Of a stretch of DNA of 12,766 nucleotides, positions 1-6,745 are shown in pieces; positions within the stretch are counted from its first letter, which is position 1, and every line of letters starts with the position of its first letter. The notes beneath the pieces were generated by a model. The model saw only the letters and a program-made list of their open reading frames with translations, was not told where the DNA came from and ran no database searches. Both the position numbers and the translations under genes were made by a program. This DNA is from JAFKKS01 sp039808325 (lineage in GTDB: Bacteria; Pseudomonadota; Alphaproteobacteria; Rhizobiales; Xanthobacteraceae): contig JBDHSU010000113.1 in assembly GCA_039808325.1 (NCBI GenBank), positions 1-12,766 of the forward strand, read 5' to 3'.

Positions 1-56
1 ATGCCTCGACCGAGGTCGCGCGCGAACCCGCTTTCGGCCATCGTGATCGCTGGCCT

Positions 57-110
57 TTTCGAGCGAAATGGGTCCGGTTCGCGTGAAGAAAAGCGTCAAA
101 ACAATGATCT
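57..110. repeat. Rhizobiales-like intergenic repeat
   Basis: This stretch begins with a short imperfect palindrome (TTTCG, 2-nt gap, CGAAA at 57-68). It continues through GGGTCCGGTTCGCGTGAAG and AAAGCGTCAAAACAATGAT up to the inverted repeat at 109-149. From memory, very similar sequences (a 'TTCGAGCGAA... CCGGTTCGCGTGAAGAAAACGCGTCAAAACA' type element) occur many times between genes in Rhizobiales genomes, usually downstream of genes. The sequence alone shows only one copy here, so repeat status rests on that recollection. No coding role is evident. Confidence 0.4.
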
Positions 111-149
111 AAAGCTTTGCTTTTGAGATAATCAAAAGCAAAGCTTTAG
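109..149. terminator. Perfect 18-bp inverted repeat at purN 3' end
   Basis: The left arm CTAAAGCTTTGCTTTTGA (109-126) is exactly complementary to the right arm TCAAAAGCAAAGCTTTAG (132-149), with a 5-nt loop GATAA (127-131). The right arm contains the purN stop codon (TAA, complement of 146-148), so the stem starts inside the last codons of the purN message. A stem-loop this long just after a gene would fit a terminator. It is AT-rich, however, and on the purN strand it is followed only by ATCATTGTTTTG rather than a clean T run. It could equally be an mRNA 3' stabilising hairpin, or part of the adjoining repeat element at 57-110. Confidence 0.55.
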
Positions 150-799
150 GCCTCCGGCGAAATGAGGAAGCCGTCGCCGGCGCGCGTATCATCGATCTCG
201 CAACGGTCGCCGACGATCCGCACGCGGCCTTCGGCGACCAGGCGGAGCGCCAGCGGATAGATGCGGTGCTCGACCGTCAGAACGCGGGCGGCGAGGCTTT
301 CCGGCGTGTCGGCGGCGAGGACCGGCACCGCACCTTGAACGAGAATGGGGCCGGCGTCCGTTTCCGGCGTGACGAAATGCACCGTCGCGCCGGAAAGTTT
401 CACGCCCGCCGCGAGGGCCTGGCCGTGCGGGTCCAGGCCCTTGAACAGGGGCAGCAGCGACGGATGCACGTTGAGCATGCGGCCATGCCAGCGTGTCACG
501 AATTGCGGCGTGAAGAGACGCATGAATCCGGCGAGGCAGATAAATTCGACGCCCCGCGCGGTGAGTTCGCTCGTCAGCGCCTCCTCGAACGCGGCGCGAT
601 CCTTTCCATACGGCTTATGATCGATGATGGCGGTCGGAATGTCGGCGTTGCGCGCGCGCACGAGCCCCGCCGCATCCGGCCGATTGGAGATGACGGCGGT
701 GATCTCGGCCGGCGCGCTCGCGGCTTTCATCGCGTCTATGAGCGCGGTCATGTTCGAGCCGCGACCGGAGATGAGAACGGCGACGCGCAGGCGGCTCAT
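146..799 (-). CDS. purN: Phosphoribosylglycinamide formyltransferase (GART)
   Basis: Cytoplasmic enzyme that transfers the formyl group of 10-formyl-THF to glycinamide ribonucleotide, the third step of IMP synthesis. The 217-residue product matches the usual length of about 210. It has the phosphoribosyl-binding GRGSN at residues 12-16, the catalytic Asn110 and His112 in NVHPSLLP, and Asp148 in PETDAGPIL. These equal Asn106, His108 and Asp144 of the E. coli enzyme, shifted by four. I chose the ATG at 799 because MSRLRVAVLISGRGSN is the normal family beginning. The frame stays open upstream to 898, but that part lies inside purM. The gene starts 7 nt after the purM stop, so the two are almost certainly co-transcribed and translationally coupled; no strong Shine-Dalgarno is visible. 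The stop codon sits inside the inverted repeat at 109-149. Confidence 0.96.
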   Translation of the reverse strand: MSRLRVAVLISGRGSNMTALIDAMKAASAPAEITAVISNRPDAAGLVRARNADIPTAIIDHKPYGKDRAAFEEALTSELTARGVEFICLAGFMRLFTPQFVTRWHGRMLNVHPSLLPLFKGLDPHGQALAAGVKLSGATVHFVTPETDAGPILVQGAVPVLAADTPESLAARVLTVEHRIYPLALRLVAEGRVRIVGDRCEIDDTRAGDGFLISPEA

Positions 800-806
800 C
801 GCCGGC

Positions 807-1883
807 TCAGCCGCGATGCTCGAGGTGGCCGCGGTAGAGTACGCGCGCCGCCTCATCCGATGTGACAACCACCTCGCCAAGCGTGGCCACCGTTTCACCG
901 GCTTGGGTGAGGGTGCCGATAACGGCGTCCGCTTTGTCGCGGTCGAGCACGGCGATCATGCCGACGCCGCAGTTGAACGTGCGAAGCATTTCCGCCTCCG
1001 CGATGTTGCCCGTCTCGGCGAGCCATTCGAAAATCGGGAGGAAGGGCACCTTCGCAAGATCGATCGCGACGCCGAATCCTTTCGGCAGCACCCGCGGGAT
1101 ATTCTCCGTGAACCCGCCGCCGGTGATGTGGGCGAGCGCCTTGACGCCGCCGGTCCGGCGGATTGCGGCAAGGCAGGATTTTACGTAGATGCGCGTCGGA
1201 ACAAGCACCGCTTCGCCGAGAGAGCGCGAGGCGTCGAACGGCGCCGGCGCGCCCCAGGCGATGCCGGAGAGCTCGACGACTTTGCGGGCGAGGGAGTAGC
1301 CGTTCGAATGCAGCCCGCTCGCGGCGAGCCCGATGACGAGATCGCCGGCCGCGATGTTCGGGCGCGGCAGCACCGCGTCGCGTTCGACGGCGCCGACCGC
1401 GAAGCCGGCGAGGTCGTAATCTTCGGTGCGATAGAGGCCCGGCATTTCAGCGGTCTCTCCGCCGATCAAGGCGCAGCCGGCTTGCCGGCACCCATCCGCC
1501 ACCCCGCGGACAACTTCCGCCGCCTGCTCGGCATCGAGCCGGCCGCAGGCGAAATAGTCGAGAAAGATCAGGGGCTCGGCGCCCTGGACCACGAGGTCGT
1601 TGACCGACATGGCGACGAGGTCGATGCCGATCGTGTCATGCCGGCCGGTCTCGATCGCGACCTTGAGCTTGGTGCCGACGCCGTCCGTCGCCGCGACGAG
1701 CAGGGGATCCTTGAAGCCGGCGCGCTTGGGGTCAAAGAATCCACCGAATCCGCCGATATCGGCATCCGCGCCGGGCCGGGCCGTTGCGCGTATAAGGGGC
1801 TTGATCAGTTGCACGAGCCGGTTGCCGGCGTCGATATCGACACCGGCTTGCGCATAGGTCAGGCCTTTTTTCGCCTCGCTCAT
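807..1883 (-). CDS. purM: Phosphoribosylformylglycinamidine cyclo-ligase (AIR synthetase)
   Basis: ATP-dependent cyclisation of FGAM to aminoimidazole ribonucleotide, the fifth step of IMP synthesis. The product is 358 residues (E. coli 345). Family motifs appear in order: GVDIDAGNRLV near the N-terminus (residues 14-24), DGVGTKLKVA, IGGETAEMPG, ASGLHSNGYSLARKVVE, and HITGGGFTENIPRVLP in the C-terminal AIRS domain. The ATG at 1883 is preceded by GAGGGG about 4-9 nt upstream, and MSEAKKGLTYAQAGVD is a typical start. The open frame to 1976 is a non-homologous, Arg-rich extension. It is the first gene of the purM-purN pair and diverges from the pgsA-like gene at 2033. Confidence 0.97.
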   Translation of the reverse strand: MSEAKKGLTYAQAGVDIDAGNRLVQLIKPLIRATARPGADADIGGFGGFFDPKRAGFKDPLLVAATDGVGTKLKVAIETGRHDTIGIDLVAMSVNDLVVQGAEPLIFLDYFACGRLDAEQAAEVVRGVADGCRQAGCALIGGETAEMPGLYRTEDYDLAGFAVGAVERDAVLPRPNIAAGDLVIGLAASGLHSNGYSLARKVVELSGIAWGAPAPFDASRSLGEAVLVPTRIYVKSCLAAIRRTGGVKALAHITGGGFTENIPRVLPKGFGVAIDLAKVPFLPIFEWLAETGNIAEAEMLRTFNCGVGMIAVLDRDKADAVIGTLTQAGETVATLGEVVVTSDEAARVLYRGHLEHRG

Positions 1884-2032
1884 CGTGCCCCTCGATTTGG
1901 CGCGGTGGTACGGCGGAATCGTCAGCCGCGCAATGGTGGAGGAAAGGTGACGCAGGCGAAGCGAGACGCTTGGCAACCAGCCGGGACGGGGCTATGTGCC
2001 GCGCAAAAGAGCTGTCCCGGGGGCTCATTGAC
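1884..2032. promoter_or_regulatory. Divergent intergenic region purM / pgsA-like
   Basis: These 149 nt separate two gene starts on opposite strands, so they should carry promoters for both. A candidate for the plus strand is described separately (1970-1997). On the minus strand I see the purM Shine-Dalgarno (complement of about 1888-1893) but no convincing -35/-10 pair. CCGGGAC (1981-1987) and GTCCCGG (2014-2020) form a 7-bp inverted repeat with a 26-nt loop in the pgsA-like leader, which is too weak to assign a role. Confidence 0.5.
1970..1997 (+). promoter_or_regulatory. Candidate promoter for the pgsA-like gene run
   Basis: TTGGCA (1970-1975) and CTATGT (1992-1997) are separated by 16 nt. 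They differ at one position each from TTGACA and from CTATAT, a -10 form common in alphaproteobacterial housekeeping promoters. Transcription would start around 2004, leaving a leader of about 30 nt before the GTG at 2033. This would exclude the in-frame ATG at 1994, which lies inside the -10 hexamer. It is a pattern match only. Confidence 0.4.
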
Positions 2033-2578
2033 GTGAATTTACCGAACTTGATCACGCTGGCTCGCATTTTGCTCGTGCCTGTCGTGGTGTGGGCCATTAC
2101 TTCGGGCGAAATGCTGGTGGCCTTCATCGTGTTCGTCGTGGCGGGCATCAGCGACGCGGTCGACGGCTTTCTGGCCAAGCACTTCAATATGACGACCGAG
2201 ATCGGCGCCTATCTCGATCCCCTGGCCGACAAGGTCCTGCTGGTCTCGATCTATGTCGCCCTCGGCATCGCCGGAAACATTCCGCGCTGGCTTGTCATTC
2301 TCGTCGTGTCGCGAGACTTGATGATCATCGGCGCGGTTATTTTGTCATGGCTGGTGAGCAAGCCGGTCAACATCCGCCCGCTCGTGGTGTCGAAACTCAA
2401 TACCGCCGCGCAGATCGTCTTTGCCGGACTGGTGCTCGGGTCGCTCGGCCTCGATTTCGATCCAGGATGGGCGATGCCCGTCATGATGGCCGCCGTGGCG
2501 GTTCTGACCCTGCTGTCGGTCGGCGCCTATCTGCGCGAGTGGGTGCGCCATATGAGCACCGATCAATCGCGCATCTGA
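2033..2578 (+). CDS. CDP-alcohol phosphatidyltransferase (PgsA/cardiolipin-synthase-like)
   Basis: Integral membrane enzyme that transfers a phosphatidyl group from CDP-diacylglycerol to an alcohol. The product is 181 residues, close to E. coli PgsA (182). The CDP-OH-P signature (DX2DGX2ARX8GX3DX3D) is present as SDAVDGFLAK, eight residues, G, AYLD, PLAD; all four Asp are kept but the usual Arg is Lys. About four to five hydrophobic segments surround it. The GTG at 2033 is preferred because NLPNLITLARILLVPV is the standard N-terminus, GGGGG lies about 10 nt upstream, and a candidate -10 overlaps the alternative ATG at 1994. The acceptor may be glycerol-3-phosphate (phosphatidylglycerophosphate synthase) or phosphatidylglycerol (CDP-alcohol-type cardiolipin synthase); the sequence does not decide, so no symbol is given. 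It heads the six-gene plus-strand run. Confidence 0.88.
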   Translation: MNLPNLITLARILLVPVVVWAITSGEMLVAFIVFVVAGISDAVDGFLAKHFNMTTEIGAYLDPLADKVLLVSIYVALGIAGNIPRWLVILVVSRDLMIIGAVILSWLVSKPVNIRPLVVSKLNTAAQIVFAGLVLGSLGLDFDPGWAMPVMMAAVAVLTLLSVGAYLREWVRHMSTDQSRI

Positions 2579-2619
2579 CCGCAAGACTTGCTAAGATCGT
2601 GTCCACGCAGCGTTTCCGC

Positions 2620-2624
2620 GGGAG
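2620..2624 (+). promoter_or_regulatory. Ribosome binding site that fixes a TTG start
   Basis: GGGAG lies 7 nt before the TTG at 2632. No in-frame ATG exists near the start of the hydrophobic protein, so this Shine-Dalgarno is what makes the rare TTG the best initiation codon. A GTG at 2644 is possible but is spaced too far (19 nt). Confidence 0.6.
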
Positions 2625-2631
2625 CTGAAGC

Positions 2632-3753
2632 TTGGCAGGCACGGTGAGTCTTGGACGCCAGTACGCCTTTTGGATCGGCGCGCTTGTCATCTTCGCCCTG
2701 CTGATCTGGCTGCTGCATGAGGTCCTTTTGCCGTTCGTCGCCGGCATGGCGCTCGCCTATCTTTTCAATCCGCTGGCCAGCCGGATGGAGCGTCTCGGCG
2801 TCAGCCGCCTATTGGCCTCGCTGATCATCATCGGCGTGTTCGTTCTGTTCTTCATCGTCCTGTTGCTGTTGATCGTCCCGATTCTTGGCGGGCAACTCAC
2901 CGGCTTCATGGAAAACTTGCCCGACTACGTACGGCGATTGCAGGCAGCGGTCGCGGACCCGAGCCGGCCGTGGCTGCAGCGTATCGTCGGGGACAAGCTC
3001 GGCAATGTCGACGCCTCCTTCGGCGACGTCGTGAAGGAGGGCGCGGGCTGGCTGATGACGTTCGTGAAGTCGTTGTGGTCGGGCGGGCAGGCGCTGATCT
3101 CGCTGCTCTCGCTGATGATCGTGACCCCCGTGGTCGCCTTTTACCTGCTCAACGATTGGGAGCGGATGGTCGCCAAGGTCGACAGTTGGATCCCGATCGC
3201 GAACCGCGCGACGGTGCGCCGGTTGGCGCGGGAGATCGACGTCACGATCGCCCACTTCGTGCGCGGCCAGACGGCCGTCTGCCTGATCCTGGGCTCATTC
3301 TATGCCGTCGGCCTCACGCTCGCGGGCCTGAATTTCGGCCTGCTCATCGGCCTCGGGTCGGGGTTGATCACCTTTATTCCGTATATCGGGTCGATGACCG
3401 GCCTCGTTCTGGCCACGGCCGTCGCGGTCGGGCAATTCTGGCCCGACTGGTGGGCGATCCTCATCGTTGTCGCGATCTTCCTCGTGGGACAATTCCTTGA
3501 AGGCTATGTCCTCGCCCCCAAGCTCGTCGGGGAAAGTGTCGGCCTGCACCCGGTGTGGCTGATATTCGCGCTGCTTGCGTTCGGCTACCTGTTCGGGTTC
3601 GTCGGGCTGCTGCTTGCCGTTCCGGTTTCCGCCGCGCTCGGCGTCGTCACACGGTTCGGGCTGCGCCGGTATCTCGAAAGTCCGATCTATACCGGCAGAC
3701 CAACGCCGGCGCGGGCGGTCGAGCGGCGAAAGCAAAGCGAAAAGCAGAGTTGA
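2632..3753 (+). CDS. AI-2E/PerM-family membrane transporter
   Basis: Multi-pass inner-membrane protein of the AI-2E transporter (PerM/YdiK/TqsA) family; 373 residues against a usual 340-380. The family pattern is clear: two helices at the N-terminus with PFVAGMALAYLFNPL, a long hydrophobic helix (LIIIGVFVLFFIVLLLLIVP), a soluble middle region at about residues 90-135, then several helices including PYIGSMTGLVLA and a C-terminal GLHPVWLIFALLAFGYLFG followed by LLLAVPVSAALG. The start is a TTG with a well-placed Shine-Dalgarno. The gap from the pgsA-like gene is 53 nt and the stop is 5 nt before hdaA, so it is probably in an operon with hdaA. Family members export varied small molecules or ions, and the substrate cannot be told from sequence. 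Confidence 0.9.
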   Translation: MAGTVSLGRQYAFWIGALVIFALLIWLLHEVLLPFVAGMALAYLFNPLASRMERLGVSRLLASLIIIGVFVLFFIVLLLLIVPILGGQLTGFMENLPDYVRRLQAAVADPSRPWLQRIVGDKLGNVDASFGDVVKEGAGWLMTFVKSLWSGGQALISLLSLMIVTPVVAFYLLNDWERMVAKVDSWIPIANRATVRRLAREIDVTIAHFVRGQTAVCLILGSFYAVGLTLAGLNFGLLIGLGSGLITFIPYIGSMTGLVLATAVAVGQFWPDWWAILIVVAIFLVGQFLEGYVLAPKLVGESVGLHPVWLIFALLAFGYLFGFVGLLLAVPVSAALGVVTRFGLRRYLESPIYTGRPTPARAVERRKQSEKQS

Positions 3754-3758
3754 GCGCG

Positions 3759-4442
3759 ATGCCCGATCTGCCGGCGGCCCGTCAGCTTGCGCTGGCCCTC
3801 GCTCACGACGAAAGCTTCGCCCCGGAAGATTTCCTGCCGGGGCCACCGAACGCTGCGGCATTCGCTCTCGTGACGCGTTGGCCGGACTGGCCGTCCCCCG
3901 TTGTGGCGCTCGTCGGGCCGGAGGGCGCGGGCAAGAGTCATCTCGCGGCCATCTGGGCGGAACAGGCGGGTGCGCGCTTCTTGTCCGGCCGTGCGTTGCG
4001 CGACGCCGATCTGCTGGGGGCGCTCGCGACCGGCGCGCTGGTCGTCGAAGATATCGCGCCGGATGCGCTCGACGAAACGACGCTGTTTCATCTCCTCAAT
4101 CTGGCGCGCGAGGAAAGCGCATCGCTGTTGCTGACGGCGCGCACGGCGCCGGCCGGCTGGCAGCTTGCCACCGCGGATTTGGCCTCGCGGCTGCGGGCGG
4201 CGCCCGTCGCCATGCTGGGGACGCCCGACGATGTGACGCTGCGCGCTGTTTTCGTGAAGCTGTTTGCCGACAGGCAATTGACCGTCGACGCGCCCTTGCT
4301 CGACTACCTTTTGGCGCGAAGCGAGCGTTCATTCACGGCGGCGCGGACGACGGTCGAAAAGCTGGACGCGGAGGCGCTGCGTCTCAAGCGGCCGGTGACA
4401 CGGGCGCTGGCGGCCGCGCTCTTCCGGGGCAAGCCGCTTTAA
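3759..4442 (+). CDS. hdaA: DnaA-related regulator HdaA (RIDA)
   Basis: A short DnaA-like AAA+ protein of 227 residues, the usual Hda length, without DnaA's domains I-II and its helix-turn-helix. The N-terminal RQLALAL (8-14) resembles the clamp-binding QL-x-L-x-L motif by which Hda binds the DnaN sliding clamp. The P-loop GPEGAGKS is at 53-60, Walker B-like VVEDI at 95-99, and ADLASRLRAAP (from about 139) matches the DnaA region holding the conserved Arg (Arg144). In Caulobacter, HdaA with the clamp stimulates DnaA-ATP hydrolysis and prevents over-initiation. The ATG at 3759 lies 5 nt after the transporter stop; the frame is open upstream but that part is non-homologous. Adjacency to an AI-2E transporter and a pgsA-like gene is a pattern I recall in Alphaproteobacteria. 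Assignment to HdaA rather than another DnaA paralogue rests on size, motifs and context. Confidence 0.87.
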   Translation: MPDLPAARQLALALAHDESFAPEDFLPGPPNAAAFALVTRWPDWPSPVVALVGPEGAGKSHLAAIWAEQAGARFLSGRALRDADLLGALATGALVVEDIAPDALDETTLFHLLNLAREESASLLLTARTAPAGWQLATADLASRLRAAPVAMLGTPDDVTLRAVFVKLFADRQLTVDAPLLDYLLARSERSFTAARTTVEKLDAEALRLKRPVTRALAAALFRGKPL

Positions 4443-4466
4443 CCGGATTTTGCCGCCTCCCGCCCT

Positions 4467-4484
4467 ATGTCACTGTAGCGTCAC
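4467..4484 (+). promoter_or_regulatory. Candidate Pho box upstream of ppk
   Basis: ATGTCAC (4467-4473), TGTA, GCGTCAC (4478-4484) form two direct heptamers with an 11-nt period, the geometry of a PhoB-binding box (two CTGTCAT-like repeats separated by 4 nt). The GTCA core is kept in both. The site lies 60-77 nt before the ppk start codon, and ppk is a logical phosphate-starvation target. No clear -10 follows at the expected distance. This is a candidate only. Confidence 0.35.
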
Positions 4485-4507
4485 GATCCGCGGGGAGGAT
4501 CGTGACG
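4479..4507. other. GC-rich hairpin between hdaA and ppk
   Basis: CGTCACGATCC (4479-4489) and GGATCGTGACG (4497-4507) are perfectly complementary with a 7-nt loop (4490-4496). As a terminator for the hdaA transcript it would lack a T tract, since GCGCAGAGG follows. It may be a rho-assisted end, an operator, or a leader structure of ppk. Its arms contain two GTCAC copies, one direct and one inverted, so it overlaps the candidate Pho box. Confidence 0.5.
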
Positions 4508-4543
4508 GCGCAGAGGCGGACTTTGGTCCGAATAAAGTGATTC

Positions 4544-6745
4544 ATGAAGCGATCGGAAGTTATTGTAGTTGAAAAGGAAAGTCGTCTCGACGGGGCGTTG
4601 GCCCGGGACGACGATCTGCGCAATAGCCCCGAACGGTTCATAAACCGGGAGCTGTCCTGGCTGCATTTCAATCGCCGCGTCCTGGAGCAATCGACCGACG
4701 AGGGGCATCCGTTGCTCGAGCGGCTTCGGTTTCTCTCGATCTCGGCGAACAATCTCGACGAATTCTTCATGGTGCGCGTGGCCGGCCTGAAAGGGCAGGT
4801 GCGTGAGGGCGTGGCGATCCGCAGCCCCGACGGCCACACGGCCTCCGAGCAACTGGCGCGCATCGGCGAAACCGTGTCGATCCTCGCCAGCGATCAGCAG
4901 GCGCGCTGGCGCGAATTGCGCCTGGATCTCGCCGCCAACGGCGTGATCCTGATCGACGGGCCCGAAGTCGATAAACAGGAAAAAGCCTGGCTGGAGGACT
5001 ACTTCCTCCATCACATCTTCCCGCTGTTGACCCCGCTCGCGATAGACCCCGCGCATCCGTTCCCGTTCATCCCAAACCTGGGATTCTCGCTGGCGCTGCA
5101 GCTCATTCGCACGACCGACGCCAAGGCGATGAACGCGCTGATCCGCGTTCCCAACCGGATCGAGCGGTTCATTCGCCTGCCGGACACCCCGGATGGGCGC
5201 GGCGCGCGGTTCATTACGCTCGAGCAGGCCACTGGGCTTTTCATCGGCAAGCTCTTCCCCGGCTACGTCGTCCGCGGACAGGGGGCCTTCCGTGTTCTGC
5301 GCGACAGCGAGGTCGAAGTCGAGGAAGAGGCGGAGGATCTCGTTCGCGAGTTCGAGACGGCGCTCAAGCGCCGCCGCCGCGGCTCCGTAATCCGCCTGGA
5401 AGTGGACGCGGCGATGCCGGCGCCGCTGCGCCGTTTCGTCCAGCGCGAACTCTCGTGCGGCGACGACGAGGTTTTCCTGGTCGATGGCATGCTGGCGCTG
5501 AACGAACTGTCACAGCTTACCAGCATCGATCGCCCGGACCTCGAATTCGTTCCTTACAATCCGCGTTTCCCCGAGCGCATCCGCGAACAGGCGGGCGACT
5601 GTTTCGCCGCCATCCGGCAGAAGGACCTCATCGTCCATCATCCCTATGAATCTTTCGACGTGGTGGTGCAGTTTCTCAATCAGGCCGCGCGCGATCCTAA
5701 CGTCGTCGCCATCAAGCAGACGCTCTACCGGACCTCGAAAGACAGTCCGATCGTGCAGGCCCTCGCCGAGGCGGCGGAGGCGGGAAAGTCGGTCACGGCG
5801 CTGGTCGAGTTGAAGGCGCGCTTCGACGAAGAGGCGAACATCCGCTGGGCGCGGGACCTCGAGCGGGCGGGCGCCCAGGTCGTCTTCGGCTTCGTCGAAC
5901 TCAAAACGCACGCCAAGCTCTCCCTCGTCGTGCGCCGCGAGGGCGGATCGCTGATGTCGTATGTTCACGTCGGCACCGGCAACTATCATCCGGTGACGGC
6001 GCGCATTTATACGGACCTCTCTTTCTTTACGGCCGATCCGGTGATCGGCCGCGATGTCGCGCGAATCTTCAATTTCATCACCGGCTATGCCGAGCCGGAT
6101 GAACTCGAGCGTCTCGCCATCTCTCCGGTGAACCTGAAGCAGCGCATTCTCGATCACATCGCGCAAGAGGTCGCGCATGCTGAGGGCGGACGTCCAGCGG
6201 CGATCTGGATGAAGATGAATGCGCTCGTCGACCCCGACGTGATCGACGCGCTCTATGCGGCGTCGAGCGCCGGCGTCGACATCGATCTCGTGGTTCGTGG
6301 GATCTGCTGCCTGCGGCCGGGCGTGCCGGGCTTGTCCGATCGCATTCGCGTCAAGTCTATCGTCGGCCGCTTCCTCGAGCACGGCCGCATCTACTGCTTC
6401 GGCAACGGCTTCGGGCTGCCGCACCAGAAGGCCTCCGTCTACATCGCCTCGGCCGACATGATGCCGCGCAATCTGGAGCGGCGCGTGGAGGTGCTGTGCC
6501 CCATCATCAACCCAACCGTGCATCAGCAGGTTCTCGATCAGATCATGGTGGCGAACCTGCTCGATAACGAGCAGAGCTGGACGCTCTTGCCGGACGGCAC
6601 ATCGATGCGCATAAAGGCGGCGCCGGGCGATGAGCCGTTCAACGCCCACAAGTACTTCATGACCAACCCAAGCCTGTCGGGCCGTGGCAAATCGCTCAAA
6701 GACTCGTCCCCACGCAGCCTCCTTCGCCGCCAGCAGCGCACGTAA
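4544..6745 (+). CDS. ppk: Polyphosphate kinase 1
   Basis: Makes inorganic polyphosphate reversibly from ATP through a phosphohistidine intermediate. The 733-residue length is typical of PPK1. The N-terminal domain begins with FINRELSWLHFNRRVLEQ and NNLDEFFMVRVAGLKGQV. The two PLD-like catalytic domains follow: His456 in KTHAKLSLV and His475 in YVHVGTGNYHPVTARIYTD, 19 residues apart exactly as E. coli His435/His454, and His613 in FLEHGRIYCFGNG. The ATG at 4544 has only a weak AAAGTGA ahead. A 101-nt gap with a candidate Pho box and a hairpin separates it from hdaA, so it may have its own promoter. Its 3' end overlaps the likely ppx start, which suggests coupled translation of the synthesising and degrading enzymes. 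Confidence 0.97.
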   Translation: MKRSEVIVVEKESRLDGALARDDDLRNSPERFINRELSWLHFNRRVLEQSTDEGHPLLERLRFLSISANNLDEFFMVRVAGLKGQVREGVAIRSPDGHTASEQLARIGETVSILASDQQARWRELRLDLAANGVILIDGPEVDKQEKAWLEDYFLHHIFPLLTPLAIDPAHPFPFIPNLGFSLALQLIRTTDAKAMNALIRVPNRIERFIRLPDTPDGRGARFITLEQATGLFIGKLFPGYVVRGQGAFRVLRDSEVEVEEEAEDLVREFETALKRRRRGSVIRLEVDAAMPAPLRRFVQRELSCGDDEVFLVDGMLALNELSQLTSIDRPDLEFVPYNPRFPERIREQAGDCFAAIRQKDLIVHHPYESFDVVVQFLNQAARDPNVVAIKQTLYRTSKDSPIVQALAEAAEAGKSVTALVELKARFDEEANIRWARDLERAGAQVVFGFVELKTHAKLSLVVRREGGSLMSYVHVGTGNYHPVTARIYTDLSFFTADPVIGRDVARIFNFITGYAEPDELERLAISPVNLKQRILDHIAQEVAHAEGGRPAAIWMKMNALVDPDVIDALYAASSAGVDIDLVVRGICCLRPGVPGLSDRIRVKSIVGRFLEHGRIYCFGNGFGLPHQKASVYIASADMMPRNLERRVEVLCPIINPTVHQQVLDQIMVANLLDNEQSWTLLPDGTSMRIKAAPGDEPFNAHKYFMTNPSLSGRGKSLKDSSPRSLLRRQQRT

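Noticed and set aside
1..126. Plus-strand frame open from base 1 to a TGA at 124-126 as the tail of a gene
   Set aside because: It runs through the repeat-like block and one arm of the palindrome and has no recognisable domain. It is more likely chance, though a gene left of the window cannot be excluded.
800..898. Upstream start for purN at 898
   Set aside because: The extra 33 residues are Arg-rich and lie inside the purM C-terminal coding region. The normal PurN start is the ATG at 799.
1981..2020. Inverted repeat CCGGGAC / GTCCCGG as a riboswitch or terminator before the pgsA-like gene
   Set aside because: Seven pairs with a 26-nt loop are weak in GC-rich DNA, no T tract follows, and no known riboswitch core was recognised.
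624..2036. Plus-strand open frame of 470 codons opposite purM and purN
   Set aside because: It is antisense to two strongly identified enzymes, is Arg/Gly/Asp-rich with no recognisable domain, and is expected in high-GC DNA where the wobble bias of the real gene keeps stops away on the complement.
5510..6649. Minus-strand open frame of 379 codons inside ppk
   Set aside because: It is a mirror of the PPK1 catalytic region, has unusual His/Arg/Asp-rich composition and no family motif. ppk on the other strand is certain.
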